Assembly: GCA_030847615.1 (NCBI GenBank)
Contig: JAUMIR010000001.1
Span: 251,723,187-251,787,186, forward strand
Length of the DNA stretch: 64,000 nt
DNA from: Gambelia wislizenii
Lineage: Eukaryota; Chordata; Lepidosauria; Squamata; Crotaphytidae
Direction: 5' to 3'
The translations under genes were made by a program, and so were the position numbers. Position 1 is the stretch's first letter. Each line of letters begins with the position of its first letter. This document shows, one piece after another, positions 10,027 to 22,368 of the stretch. The notes under the pieces were generated by a model. The model was not told where the DNA came from. It saw nothing but the letters and a program-made list of their open reading frames with translations, and searched no databases.

Positions 10027-12004
10027 AGAATTCTCCAGCTTGCATCTGGCAATTGTAATCTTACAAAGTGACTTTTCCAAGCTGCAACTCCTGCTTCCTC
10101 CTTGAAACCAGGGACCTGCCTTCTGTCCATCAAGGAACCTCCAACTTCATTCCATTCTCATAATGTCCCTGAGCTTCTGTCTATACTGTGATCCAACATA
10201 AAAAGGATGGGGAAAGCTCACATCCCATGCCTTTAGTAGTTGGATAAAAGAGTCCATTTTAACAGTGGAAATGTGCCATGCAGAGTTCAGGCATTCTGAA
10301 ATGCCTTCTTCTGAATAACTATTTTAAGTCCAGGAAGCCTATCTGATTTTGCATCCGCTTCTTCCTATCCAGATTGATAATATACCACCTACAGCCCCTA
10401 TTGTGGCTTTTCTACAGCCAATACTGGGGAATGGTTTGTCCATCTTGCAATTTAGTATTGCTGGCTTCTAACCCTCTTGCTGACCACAGAGCTGCTTCAA
10501 GCCTTCCTGCAGGAGAAAAAATGGCAACTTAGTGAGAATAGCAGTCCTCACTGGTTTAGGTAGTGGCTTAGGAGACCTTGTAGGGTCTGGCCACTAAAAC
10601 CCAGGTCCTTCGAGGCTGCCTACACTTCTGCATCTACAAGGGATGGCATGCCCATCTTTTAAAGAACAAGGCTCCTGTTTCTTTAACAGGAACATTAATC
10701 CTTAACACACCTTGGAGCAGGATGAGGTACCATAAAGCTCTGTCAAGCGGGATGAAGGGAGATGGTGTAGAAACGTGCCCAGCTTTGTTCTTGTCACTGG
10801 ACCCTCAGCAAGTACTGCCATTGTCACCAGGCTGTCAACAGGAGCATTTTATTGCTGTGCATCCAGCAACAAGATCAGAGCTGGTTACTCCTCCTCTGTT
10901 GGAAAATATAGTTTGCAGTCCAATAAGTGGAAATGGTTTTGCTATTGAAGGGTTAACTGAGAAGCCATATGAGATGAGCTGATGTAACTTCCTGAAGTTT
11001 TGCTATTGGGCAATCTGGGATGAAGGGGAGTGTCTGAGTGTTTCTTCTTTGTTCCAGAAGCCATGATCCTTAACAATCCTCATGGACCTTTGAACTGAGA
11101 GGACCCCGAAAGGGGTGTCCTGAATATAGTTTTGCAACAATGTAGTTTTTAAAGTATTTTTAACTAGTTTTAGTCTGTTTTGATGATGTTTTTGTTTCCT
11201 GCCACGAATGAGCTCTCTAAACTGTGAATAATGAAGCTTTTGTACTTTTTAAACTAACTTTGAGTCTTGAGTGGTTATTTTGGTAGTTAAACAACTTGGG
11301 AAAAGACAAAGGGTGTTTGGTTATTAGCTAAGCAGTGTTTTTACATGCATGCTAACATTCTAATGCTAGATGCTACTGCGTTAACTCTAAACTCTGCTAA
11401 GTTGGCTGTATTCTCCAGTAACATGTGAAGTACAGTGTGGATGTTTAAACAGGGACAACATACCCTGATATTTTAAACAGTGTATTTTTACACATTCCAA
11501 TATCCTCGCCCCTTTTCCCTGCTCTCCATCCGTGAGGCAATAGCCATTTTGGGATGGGATGGCTACAGGTGAAAGCTGAGCTTTGGAAAATGAGGGAGGA
11601 CAGGTACCTTTATCCCACTTAAAAGAGTTTTACTGTACCTCCTCCTGCTCCAAGATCTGTTAAGGAAGAAAGTCACAGGAGCCCTATATCCCAGATCCAG
11701 TCTGGCAACTCCACCTTTAACACAATGCAACATCACTTTATCTACATGCTGGGAAAAGCTTAACCTGATAAATGTTTGCTCATTGCATTGGCTTTGAAGA
11801 CATGGGAGCCTTGTCCCTGCCCCCTCCAAAGAATTATCAGTTCTACAAGGGAGGTCCTTGCAGCTAGGAACAGAGTAGAAGAAAAATGTCATACAGAGGG
11901 AAGAGTGAAAATGTTTCCCACGATCTGATGGCAGTGGAAATGAGTACAGATTAAAGGCAGAATCTTATGCATATTTACTGAAGAGTAGGCATAAATACCA
12001 TAAA

Positions 12005-12206
12005 GGCATCAGATCCCATCTCATCTTAGAAGCTAAGCAAGGCCAGCTCTGATTAGCACTTGGATGGGAGACCACCAAAGAATACCAAATGCTGTAGGCT
12101 ATATTTCAGAGAAAAGAAGTGGCAAAACGACCTCTGAGTATTCCTTGCTTTAAAAAAACCTATGAAATTCATGGGGTCACCATAAGTCAACAGGCAGCTT
12201 GAAGGC

Positions 12207-12238
<32 letters not shown>
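12005..12238 (+). mobile_element. 5S-rRNA-derived SINE with (AC)n tail
   Basis: The first ~85 bp resemble 5S rRNA from about nt 28 onward: agaagctaagcaaggcc, cttggatgggagaccacc and tgctgtaggct. A non-5S body follows (cctctgagtattccttgc, catggggtcaccataagtc), then an (AC)n tract. The first ~27 nt of 5S RNA are missing, so this is a SINE rather than a rRNA gene. Antisense copies lie at 42782-42965 and 49370-49590. Confidence 0.85.
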
Positions 12239-12242
<4 letters not shown>

Positions 12243-12314
12243 CCTTATCACAGAGACTTACACTTCTAAGTAAACATGCATGTGGGCCAGTTTTGTAAAT
12301 AGCATCAGTGTTGG

Positions 12315-12513
12315 ATTATGTTGTTGTTGTAAGCCTTCAAGTCATTTCCAACTTACGGAGACTCAATGGTAATGCCCAGATTTCTTCAGAGGGGGTTTGC
12401 CTTTGCCTTCCTCTGAGGCTGAGAGAGTATGACTTGCCCAAGCTAAACCAATGGCTTTCCATTGCAGGGATTCGAACCCTGGTCTTCTGGAGTCCTAGTT
12501 CATCACTCAAACT
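12315..12513 (-). mobile_element. tRNA-derived SINE (antisense)
   Basis: The plus strand shows a GTT-rich start, then cttcaagtcatttccaac and ttgcctttgccttcctctg. It ends with gggattcgaaccctggtc, which is the reverse complement of a tRNA B-box region. This arrangement is that of a SINE on the minus strand. A Tigger-like element inserted directly next to it at 12515. Confidence 0.8.
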
Positions 12514-12514
12514 A

Positions 12515-12767
12515 CAGTAGGACCTCTGTACCCACTGATTCATTATCCACTAATTCAAATATCCATGGGACACAAAACAGCACACCTACCATAGTGTCTT
12601 CCTAGAAAATGTGTCCTCTATAGCCATTTTCTAGGTCATCCAAGGCAACTCTATGGTATTTTAAACCAGAGGTCCCATTATTTTCAATGGTGTTTGCTAT
12701 TATCCATGGTTTTCGGTATCCATGGCCCTCCCAGAACCAATCCCCAGCAGATAAGGGGGTCCTACTG
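12515..12767. mobile_element. Tigger-like MITE
   Basis: Terminal inverted repeats CAGTAGGACC and GGTCCTACTG are flanked by TA on both sides. Inner ends carry tatccatgg and ccagaaccaatccccag, which are related to the 1107-1336 family but form a distinct subgroup. Confidence 0.8.
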
Positions 12768-13326
12768 TATTATACTATGCTGATTTAGAAAATATCAATG
12801 TTCTAATAATAATAATAATAAAATTTATTTATACCCCGCCCCTCTGTTAAAACAATCTAAGAAAATACTCTCCCTGCCCCGGACTGGTATTGGCAAAACA
12901 AGCCCAATAATTCACACAGGAATAATTGCAAAGAGGGCTATGCTGTACACAGAAGCTAATATAGTGAGAGACTAATAACAGGAAGCAGAGTGCAGGTTGG
13001 TTGGATAGACAGTATATTCCATAGACTGAGACAGATCAGTAAGGAGGACGTCTATTTCACCAGCAGCCATAAGCATAGAACTCTGCTGATTAAGACAGTG
13101 AAAAGCTTAAGGCAAAAGATTGACATAATTAGGACAAGTGAAAATGCTCTAATCGGTGAAGAAAAATTGACTCTGTAATCATGACATTATTGGAGGTGGG
13201 GGAGAAAGACTCATATTTATTCTCTCTTAAATTTGCTTATAAATCAGCAGCTGATCCCCACCACTATCTGCGCCACCCTGCCACTTGTCAACATCATAGA
13301 CTCTTCTTAGGGACTAGGAAGACAAA

Positions 13327-13328
<2 letters not shown>

Positions 13329-13358
<30 letters not shown>
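13329..13358 (+). repeat. (GT)n microsatellite
   Basis: A tract of about 15 GT dinucleotides. Confidence 0.98.
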
Positions 13359-13359
<1 letters not shown>

Positions 13360-13935
13360 TTTCTTCTGCTTCCCCTACCTGCCCCGCCCCGCCCTATCCC
13401 ATCACCAGGTAGTAAATACTTTGCAATCAGAGCCTAGCTGACAATTTAGTTGATGATAAGCAAAGCAGAATAGTGCTCATCATCTTTCTCTTTTTCTTCT
13501 TCCCCCTTTCTTCACATTGCAGATGATTAGCCCTTGAGCACAAACAGTGGGATGAAGTTGTTGCTGTCAAGTGATCTAAGCAAAGGTGATTCAAACATGG
13601 AGCAGATATTCAGGTCAAAATGGGGGTGGGGGTGTACTTTTTGTCTGAAGGTAAAGCTCTGTCCCTGAGTTTACTATGGCTACCTTGGAAGGTTAGGGAT
13701 ATGCAATAGTACCACTTTGCCACTTTTTCACCTGTCAGGCCTCCCCACACTTTGCTTAATTGGCACAATGATGGGGAGTGCTTGGCCTGTTGCAACACCA
13801 TGAAAAGCTTCCATCCTCCCTCAACCAAAAATTCTGCCAGCCACTAAACAAGATAGCAACTGTGCTTCTTTTTTATAGTATTGCTCTGGGGAGACTGGAA
13901 CAAGCATGTGCTAAAATATAGACTGATTAAATGTA

Positions 13936-14135
13936 TAGGTCGACCCGCATATCAACAGTACCGGCATCCATGGTTTCACTTATCCATGTCTGAAAAAATA
14001 TGTCCTCTCTAGGCATTTTCTAGGTCCTCCAGCAAGATTCTGTGGTATGCTTCTGCTGGAAGTTGGGCTGGAAGTCATTTCAATAGGGTTCACTATTATT
14101 CAAAGTTTCATGTATCCACGGTAAATCCAGAAACA
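13936..14135. mobile_element. Degraded Tigger-like MITE
   Basis: The segment has ggcatccatggtttcac and tatccatgtctg at one side and tcatgtatccacgg at the other. This resembles the 12515-12767 element, but the outermost inverted repeats are eroded. Confidence 0.55.
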
Positions 14136-14517
14136 GATCCTTCATGAAGACAGGGGGAGATCTGTAGTTTCTTTGAAGAGAAACAATGATCTCTTGGACC
14201 ACACTGCAGCTAAGCCTGTGAGGCAGAACCACCACTCAAAAGATCTCCTACAAAGCCTTTTGGATTTCAAAACGTAGGGAAGAAGTGTACCTGAGATGCC
14301 TCCAATGTGACACAGAAAGGCTTCTGAGGTCTTCATTATCATTAGCCTGATTTCTTATCCTTGCCATGGTTGAAGGATTCCATTAGGGGGAAAGGAATTA
14401 AAGTGTTCTATAATTTAGTTATTTATTTAATTTTAAATTTTTATTTTAAATACATGTATATATCACCCTTTGACACAATACCTAGGATGGTTTACAAAAA
14501 TGAGATAAAATACAGAA

Positions 14518-14993
14518 ATTTGTTCTGGCATATAAGACGACTTTTTAACCCTGTAAAATCTCCTGAAAAGTCAGGGGTCGTCTTATATGCTGGGTATATG
14601 GAAGGAGCCTCGCGAGGCGGGAAGGGGTCTTCTCTGACTCAGAGTCACAATGAAGATCCCCCCCACCCAGCGAGGCTGCATGGGGGGGGGAAGCCTCACT
14701 GGGTGGGAGGGGGTCTTCTCTGTGATTCTGAGTCATGGAGAAGATCTCCTGCTGCCCAGCGAGGTTGCACAGTGGGGAAAGCCTCACTGGGCGGGAGGGG
14801 GTCTTCTCCATGACTCTGAGTCACAGAGAAGATCCCCCCCCCCGCCCAGCAAGGCTGCACAGGGGGGAAAGCCTCACTGGGCAGGAGGGGCTGACTGGGG
14901 AGATTCCCCAGTCCCACGATTCCCAAACTCTATATTATAACTTAAAAATTAGGGGGGTCATCTTATACGCCCAGTTGTCTTATACGCCGGAAT
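14518..14993. mobile_element. TA-flanked MITE of the gtataagacgac family with internal minisatellite
   Basis: The ends are ttctggcatataagacgac and, on the right, gtcttatacgccggaatata. The right end is followed by TA after atgg. Both end regions repeat the motif in inverted form (gtcgtcttatatgctgggt near the left). Between them lie tandem units of about 95 bp (14600-14895). This is a short member of the family at 22369-24113 and 24593-26457. A TA target suggests Tc1/mariner, but no transposase is present. Confidence 0.78.
14600..14895 (+). repeat. Minisatellite, ~90-100-bp units (3+ copies)
   Basis: Units contain gaagcctcactgggtggga, ggtcttctc, a palindromic actctgagtcacagagaag-type core, a C-run, and ccagcaaggctgcacag. 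The same unit type recurs at 24928-25300 and 26110-26200 in other members of this transposon family. Confidence 0.85.
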
Positions 14994-16189
14994 ATATGGT
15001 AGACCATTAGGCAATGGGGAAATTATCTGAGCATCTACTATCACTTTCAGTTAGTCTGCTGAGGTCTTTTTAAAAGGTCTAGTGGTAAACCTAATACCAG
15101 GATTGCACCACTCCTGATGCAGGTGACATTCACATAACTGAATGTGTATCACTACACAAATAAAAGCCCCCCAATAAAGAAAACTAGATCTCAGGGGAAA
15201 GGGGTTTAAGGCTATTCTTTCTCTTCATAAGCATGTGTACCACAGACATGTTTTTTTTAAAGAACTATATTTATGGAAGAGCACCTAATTCTAACTTACC
15301 AGTTTAATCTGAAGTGGTACAGTACAGAGATGTACTAACTCATTAAGAACTAGGCCATACTCTCTGCATTGACCAAGCTGCTATTAAAATTATAAGTCTT
15401 TTCCAGTTATTGACCTTCCCATACCTTACATGCATTGGGCACAATCCAGTACAAAATTAGGTGTGCTTAAGCCTAACTGAAATCAATTATATTAAGTGCA
15501 CCCAACTCTGTGTTGGATTGTGGCCATTGCCTCTTGAACTGTCCTTTACTGCAAAGGAAAATAATTATGCTCTCCTTTAAACCTTGGAAGGTTTGGTCTT
15601 CAACTCAATGCCATTGCTATGCAGGCAATTAAAAAAAATCCTCATAGTCAAATGAACTGACATATGCTATGGAGCAGTGATCACATTCCAAGAAGTGACA
15701 ACTGTGATCTTTGCTTTAAAATCAGGTTTTTAAATATTTGAAAACTGTTGCTGTACTTTTCCTTTTTTCATTTTCAAAGCCTCAAATTACTTGGCTCCTT
15801 CAAACCATCCTTCATAGCTACACCTTGCATTCTAAGTGCTATGGCATCTATGTTAACTTATTTACTTAGCTCAGCTATGGAGCTCAGCTATGTTCAATTT
15901 TCTTAACAGTATGGGTTTTATTTTCTTCTGCAATTAATAACTCATAAGATGGACCAAACAAGGAACTCATCCAAGAGAGAAACACTTACAGGTGATGAAA
16001 GCAGCCATGTAACAGCAGAATCCAAATATATTTCACTTCCCCTGGGAAAAAAGCTCAAGCTGGGATCCTCCAAACTTTGCTCCAGTGAGAAGAACCATCC
16101 TTTGAATGGAGTATTACATAGAATAATTTGCTGATTATTCTTTTTCCCTACAACCTCTTCTATCCTCTGAAAATCTACACTGGGGAGGT

Positions 16190-16375
16190 GGGGGGAAATT
16201 CTGGATTTCCCAGTGACTATCCTGGCTGCCATATTTTGCACCAGTTGTAGTTTCCGAACTAGATATAAGGGTAGCACCAAGTAGAGAGCATTGCAGAAAT
16301 CGAGTCGTGAGGTTATGAGTGCATGCACTACAGTTTCTAGGTCATTTAACACAGACACCACACACTCAGATGCAC
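16190..16375 (-). pseudogene. LINE (L2/CR1-type) reverse transcriptase fragment
   Basis: The minus strand encodes LETVVHALITSRLDFCNAL and LYLVRKLQLVQNMAARIV, the highly recognisable stretch following the RT active site in L2/CR1-type LINEs. The match stops near 16190 and the rest is unrelated. The upstream active site is not present in the fragment. It is a dead remnant in the intron. Confidence 0.82.
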
Positions 16376-16434
16376 ACACACATGTATTTGTTTTAAATCA
16401 AAATTACTTCAGATAGATCCTTTGCTTAAAACAA

Positions 16435-16435
16435 G

Positions 16436-16472
<37 letters not shown>

Positions 16473-16705
16473 GTACCTTCAAGTCATTTCTGACTTATGA
16501 CAACCCTAAGGCAAATCTATCACGGGCTTTTTCTTTGCAAGATTTTTTCAGAGGGGAGTTGCCTTTGCCTCCCTCTGAGGCTGAGAAAGTGTGATTTGCC
16601 CAAGGTCACCCAGGGGGAGCCCTTGGCCAAGCGGGGATTCGAACCCTGGTCTCCACTGTCATAGTTCAATGCTCAAATCATTACACCACACTGGCTCTCT
16701 TACTT
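16435..16705 (-). mobile_element. tRNA-derived SINE (antisense) with (GTT)n tail
   Basis: This is the best preserved copy in the window. It has (GTT)n at 16435-16472, then ccttcaagtcatttctgac, cacgggctttttctttgc and ggggattcgaaccctggtc (B-box complement), and ends near cattacaccacactggctc. On the minus strand this is a tRNA-like head, a body and an (AAC)n tail. Confidence 0.85.
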
Positions 16706-17179
16706 ATTTAACAGTTTCCTCACTACTATTTAACAGTTTCCCCACACCTTCAAAAGAAAGAAAAAAAAACTGATGAATTGCTGTAAAAGCATTCCAGTGT
16801 TATTCCACAAGATCTGAGGCAGGACAATTCACAGATATACTGTACATTCATTACTTGATGTTTGCTGTACTGTCAAGTAACTTTCTGTGTATGTGAATTC
16901 AGATATAGCATCACAGAAAGAATTTTCAAATCAGCACCAACAATGCTTTTCAGTGGGTCAGTTCATAGACACAGTTGTAGAGAAACTGCTATATGCACAT
17001 CCATGTATGAGCCAGCCCTTCGTTGGCCCTGTCATGGAAAGTGGAAGGGGAAAGGACAAGAAACCATTTTTTGTCCGGCAGTAACCACACAGGCCATATT
17101 GCTGTAGGAGGTTTTTCCAGTTTCATGAAAGATTTGGTGAATACCATCCTTTCTTGAGAGAACTGTCCATTTATTCTTA

Positions 17180-17730
17180 GGCCCCATCTATACGGAGGGG
17201 AGGGGGGGAGGACGAACTCCTTCATAAAATAGCAATTTCCAGCACTTGGACCTGTCTTAATGGTTACTCAAGCCCCCCTAAACTTGGCATGCCCCCTAAC
17301 TAAGTTAGGGCTGAGAGTGAATTACTCACAGTGTTAAATCTGCCACTGCTGATTGTTTTTTAAAAAGATGATTTACCATGGTGTGCACATGCGATACTTC
17401 ATATTTACAAAATAAAAAAGAATAAAAAGAGAGGAAAAGATCACTGTTTTATTGACTTACCAAACCCTCACATAGCCAAAGTTTCAACATGGCAGCAGCA
17501 GATGCTTGCCCTGTTTGCAAGCCTCATGTTCATCCGGCCAATCAGCTTGTGCTGCCTTGGCGCAGCAATGCAAATGCGACTGTCTTAACGATTGCACATT
17601 TGCATCCTCTATGGAGATTTTTAAAAACTCAGAGAAAAGCCTCAAAGGCTTCCCTGGTGGAGTTTAAGGTGGATTTGGCTGCCCCTCTTCTGAATGAGAC
17701 GTATCGATGTGAATGTCCATATAGATAGAT
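17180..17730. mobile_element. Harbinger-like MITE, family H1, degraded copy
   Basis: The right half (17500-17700) matches the 30769-31371 element around ccaatcagctt, cgcagcaatgcaaatg and tgtcttaacga. The left end starts ggccccatctata after TTA. The right end is eroded. No coding potential is seen. Confidence 0.65.
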
Positions 17731-20579
17731 CACCTTCCATTCGATTTCCTTTAGGATTATTTTCACCATTTGGACAGGACCTTACTCTCTACTTTTTGGT
17801 CTTCAGAACTTCTCTTCTTGTTCTCTGACCACTCGGTCTGTTCACCAGTCTTTAGTAAGGGACACTGTCCAAGGCCCTTTGAGCATTCAAGTCAATGCTG
17901 ATGAGAATGCAGGAGGTTGGGTAGGAAAATCACCCTTTCAAGTACAGTGGAAGTAAGGGGTAGCAAGTAAGTCCGGCTTCTGTGTTCATTCCGTTAACCA
18001 GGGACAAGGTGAAAACACCTTCATTATATGCTCAGAAAGAAGGGGTTCAAATGGACCCTCCTGCCATTGTATTTTTTCTTTTATTTATTAAACAATTTTA
18101 AATTGTTCTGATAGCATTATAGCAGTGAGAGAAGAGCTACTGACTAAAATTCCATGCAACAGTTCAATTCATATCTTTCATCTGAGCTCCAAGTCTCCAT
18201 CCCCATAATAGCTGAGAGAAGAAAAGGGAGACCCAGGCTGTCTGAAACTAGGGAGACAGCTTTCACAGGGAGAATAGGGGACCAAAGTACCCTGCAGGAG
18301 ATGTTTCGGTCAAGATCACCATGACCAGTTCTAACCATAGATGGAAAACTACAGAGAGGAGACACTCACATTTGCCAATAAGTAAGAAGGGAAGGGGGAA
18401 ATGCTCTTCTGTTTATTTTGTTCTGTACACATGCTTAGTCTCTGAGCAATTCATGAACTGCCACTCCAAACATGATTCTGGATCTGATTCAGTGGGCATC
18501 AGGGTTTCTTCATCTGTGTACTGGAGATATGAGTGCACTAGAGGGTCAGGTAGACTATACCTGCTCCCATGGGATTTTAAGACTGAAGTGGTAGGGGCTC
18601 TAATGCCTGGAAGGAAAGTCTTGTAGCCACATAAACAAGGCCGGATAATTGCCAAGGCAGCTTGGCTCAGCGAGCCATTCTAGTCATTCTTTTTTGTTGT
18701 TGCAGTTAACGGAAGGACAGCAACAGGCAATAAAGAATGGAGAAACCTAAAGCAAAAGCAGAAATTAAAACACACACACACACACTGCAATTCTGAATTG
18801 TTTCAAGGAAGGGATTTCTGCAGAAACTTTGATTAATACCGTCAGGATATTAAATGTGTATTATCCCCCTTCCTGCCTCTTTGATTTTAAGAAGTATTTG
18901 TTCCTGGGAAAGAGGCAACAGATAAAGCTGCTCCTGTATGGCATCAGGTGTTCAAAAGATGGTTTCCCCAAGGGCTGAGGGCACCCCACTTCCAGAGTTT
19001 CAGTTTGCTGTTGCTACTGCTTTGCATGGAGATTTATGAGGGTGGATTCCACTGAGCAAGAGCAGCAGGAAGTGTTCTGCTAAGCCATGTTCAGTGAGTG
19101 GCAGCACAATGTAAGCACTTTGGTAAATCATGGACTGATCTTCCCAAATAGCCATCTGGAGAGCTAAACAAATCACCTGGCTAACAGGAGAAGGTTTCTG
19201 CACTTAGCATTAAGTACCTGTTTCTCTCTTTCCTGACAGAGGGGTGTCCTGGAAAAATATAGTTTAACACAGTGGGAACTGGGAATCCCACAGATAACAA
19301 GCAAGTGGGGTGGCTTATATATTTTAACAGTCCATTGTGTAAACCTGTCACCCTCCCTCTGCCAAAATCAAGTTCCCAAGGAAGATCATCTCAGAAGCAC
19401 AGATGGGATTGTTTCCAACAAAACATATCACGTAAGATGCAGAGAAACCAATCACCAATCTCAGCAATGGGCTTTAGGTGCTGCTTCTCCATAGGACACA
19501 AGTTATCTTGTATGTGATTCATAAAAGACAATTCAAAACCAATATTTCTGTTCATCCACATTGCTTCTTTAAGTCAGCCTACTTTAATTTGCAGAGTTAG
19601 CAGATAGACCGTTCAAGAGTTAGCTTGCAAACGAAAAATAAGCTCCACATTCCTATCTCATTTTTAAAAAGAGAACAAATGATTCCTACCCTGGAAGTCT
19701 TCACATCCAACTGCTGCCTACAGAGATTTGCCCTGAGGTTTTTTTTTTTCCCATGACTGCTTCATCCTGTTCAGAACTGACTCTTATGAAATCAAAACTG
19801 GCTTTCCTTTAGCTCCTTTGCTTTGCAGAGGAAATGAAATGGAAGCTTTTGATACTGGCTCCAGTTTCTAGTTGGACCAAGGGCTTTGTGCATGACTTAA
19901 CAGTGCTTGGAAAGTTTACTTTCTTGAGTCTGCAACTCCCAGAATCCCCAGCCAGAACGGGCAGTTGCACTCTCAATCCAAAGTCTGGTCTTGGGAGGCA
20001 TTTTCACACACAACCATAAAAAAAATGTTTCTGAGCTTCTACTACATACTTGGTAAACATGCAAGAATCCTGCTAGTGTAGGACAGAGAGACACTATGCT
20101 AAGTGTATTTTCCATCCAATGTCAGGTTTATGTTCATGATAGAGAAAAAGTTGCAAAGGATGCATCCAGCATCATCTGAAAAGGGCCTGGCTCACTCCCC
20201 CAGCCTATCATTTCTCTAGAATGTGAAAACAGAGGCAACCAATGCATAGCTCAGGGATTTAGGAGGATGAAATCCCTGTTTGATTGTGAAGATCTGACAT
20301 AATAGAACAGGTAGATCAGCCAGTTGAGGCCATGCTTCTAAAACTCTACCCAGTCTGTCTCCATGATATCCTTCTTACACTGCAGTAGCCTTGTTTGGCT
20401 AAAAGAGAAATCAATCCACAATAAATGCAATATTTATACCAGGTGGGCATCTTGTCTCTCAGGAAAGAACCTTCTCAATTTGATTACCTGTTAATTTACT
20501 TGCCAAGTCATCACCATTTTATTTTCTAAATAAAAATCCATCTATCAGCCAAATCAATGAAGACTGACAATAATGCAAG

Positions 20580-20830
20580 CCTGCACAAAGTCAAGCCTTT
20601 AATCTAATTTGGGGGAGCCAGTAAGATGATCTGGCCCATCGCTTCAATCTCTTTTAATCAAGCTTGATTTTTCTGAACGGCACAGTGACTGCAATTCCCG
20701 CTAAGTTTATCTGGAGTCCTGTTATTGTAACGTACTGAGTCTCTCTAATAACGAGGCTAACAGCCTTTTCTGTGTAATGCTCACATGAAAAGCAAGAGGC
20801 TACTAGGCTCTGCATATATTTTTTTCAGGT
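20580..20830. other. Candidate conserved non-coding segment
   Basis: This is complex, non-repetitive intronic sequence with motifs typical of deeply conserved vertebrate enhancers. It has runs of TAAT-like and AT-hook-like sites (tttaatctaattt, ttttaatcaagcttgat) mixed with balanced GC stretches and no repeat signature. This is a compositional judgement only. Alignment with other amniote NRP2 introns would decide. Confidence 0.25.
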
Positions 20831-22368
20831 ATTTGAATTGTGTATGTGTAATATGTGCAATTCAGTTCTGGCATTATTTTCACCATCCCACCCCAGAACA
20901 CACATACACACTAGAGAGGTTTTCACTGCCTTGTCCCATGCTAAGCTATGTGTCCACTGTATGATGTACCATTTACCAATGTTAAGTCAACCCAATGGTT
21001 GCCATGTTAGCCCTAGGCAAACACAATGAGTTTCTTCTTCACCCTCCATTTTTCTCCAGACCACAAAGGAACTGCTCAAGAGTTATTGGAAGGAAATGAG
21101 AAGAAATGCAAGCCTGTCTGGAAGATGTTAGTGTGTAAGATGTGTGGTGGTGATATTCCAGAGGTCATATGCCCAAACTCAGCTGGATAATATCATACCT
21201 GTCACTGGCCTAATCCAACTACGGAAATCCCCGCTTTTGGTTTTGCTACAATTGTCAACAATAGGAGAATGCCTCACACCATTAAGTAACTGGGCCTTAA
21301 TATTCACACTTATAATGTATAGGGTTGCGGCAAAAAAAAAAAAGAGATAGAATGCCATTGGCTCAACCTTGTCTCAGTCTTGAAATCACTAAGTAGCATA
21401 AAGAAAGCCACTTCCTGCTCCTAATCTCCTCCCAATCTACTGTGAAGATATTTGGTTCTGCTGTATTTATTTACTTACTTTTTAAGTAAGTAATCCTAAT
21501 GATCTTAAAAATGGATTGTAAAAAGTTAATAGTGGAAGAAGATAAGGAGCAGGGAATAGCTTCCCTTATGCCAGTGCTACCTGAATCTGCATCTTAAACC
21601 ACCACTCCCCACAATTTTGGGACATCTACCATAGTCTCCTATACAGTTATGGCTGCCCATTTTTTGCTTCTAGCAATCCGCCCCCCACCAAATTTCAAGT
21701 TCAAACATGGCACTGCATATTGAACAACAAATTCCTCTGTCAAATTTTGGGGTGTCTAATGTCATGGTGCCAGAGAGATGAAACTATTCCCTTTGCTTAT
21801 TATTGATTTACTAGCTGGACCTGGCATACCATACGCTGTTAAGAAACTCTCCAAAGCATGCCTCATAGACTTCATGACAATCCTATAAGGTAGGCTGGTG
21901 AATTTGAATTCCTCCCCCACTTCTCAGCGTTTCACACTTTTCCCAGAATTGCTGAGGATGACTCGCTCTGTTGCCCTGCTGCGCCCCTGCCAGTTGACTG
22001 CCAGGGTCCCGTTAGATCGGCGGCGGCAGCTTCCCACTGCCATCACCAGTTGACTGCCTAGGTTCCATCGCAGCAGCAAGGTCCCGCCACCAGTTGACTG
22101 TCTGGGTCTCATTGCAGCAGGGACAGAAATGATATTACTGTGTAGACTTACATCCTAAGTGGGAATTGTACAGCCCTGAGACATTGAACTGGAAAAGCCT
22201 GCAGCCTTAGTAGCTATAGCAAACACTGTAGCACATTGTTGGTCACTCCCAGTATGACAATGGAATATATAGATTTGCATGTGGGTGGTGATTGGCAGAG
22301 GGAGTGGTTGGGTATGTTTCCTAAGTGGCCAATCAGCACACTGGGAAAGGCAACATACCTAATATACA

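Noticed and set aside
12005..12090. A 5S rRNA gene
   Set aside because: The first ~27 nt are missing, the body is diverged, and a SINE tail follows.
14361..14813. Open frames through the minisatellite
   Set aside because: The repeat length happens to keep frames open on both strands. This is not evidence of coding.
16600..16660. A tRNA gene suggested by the B-box-like gattcgaaccctgg
   Set aside because: No cloverleaf is formed. The motif is part of a tRNA-derived SINE.
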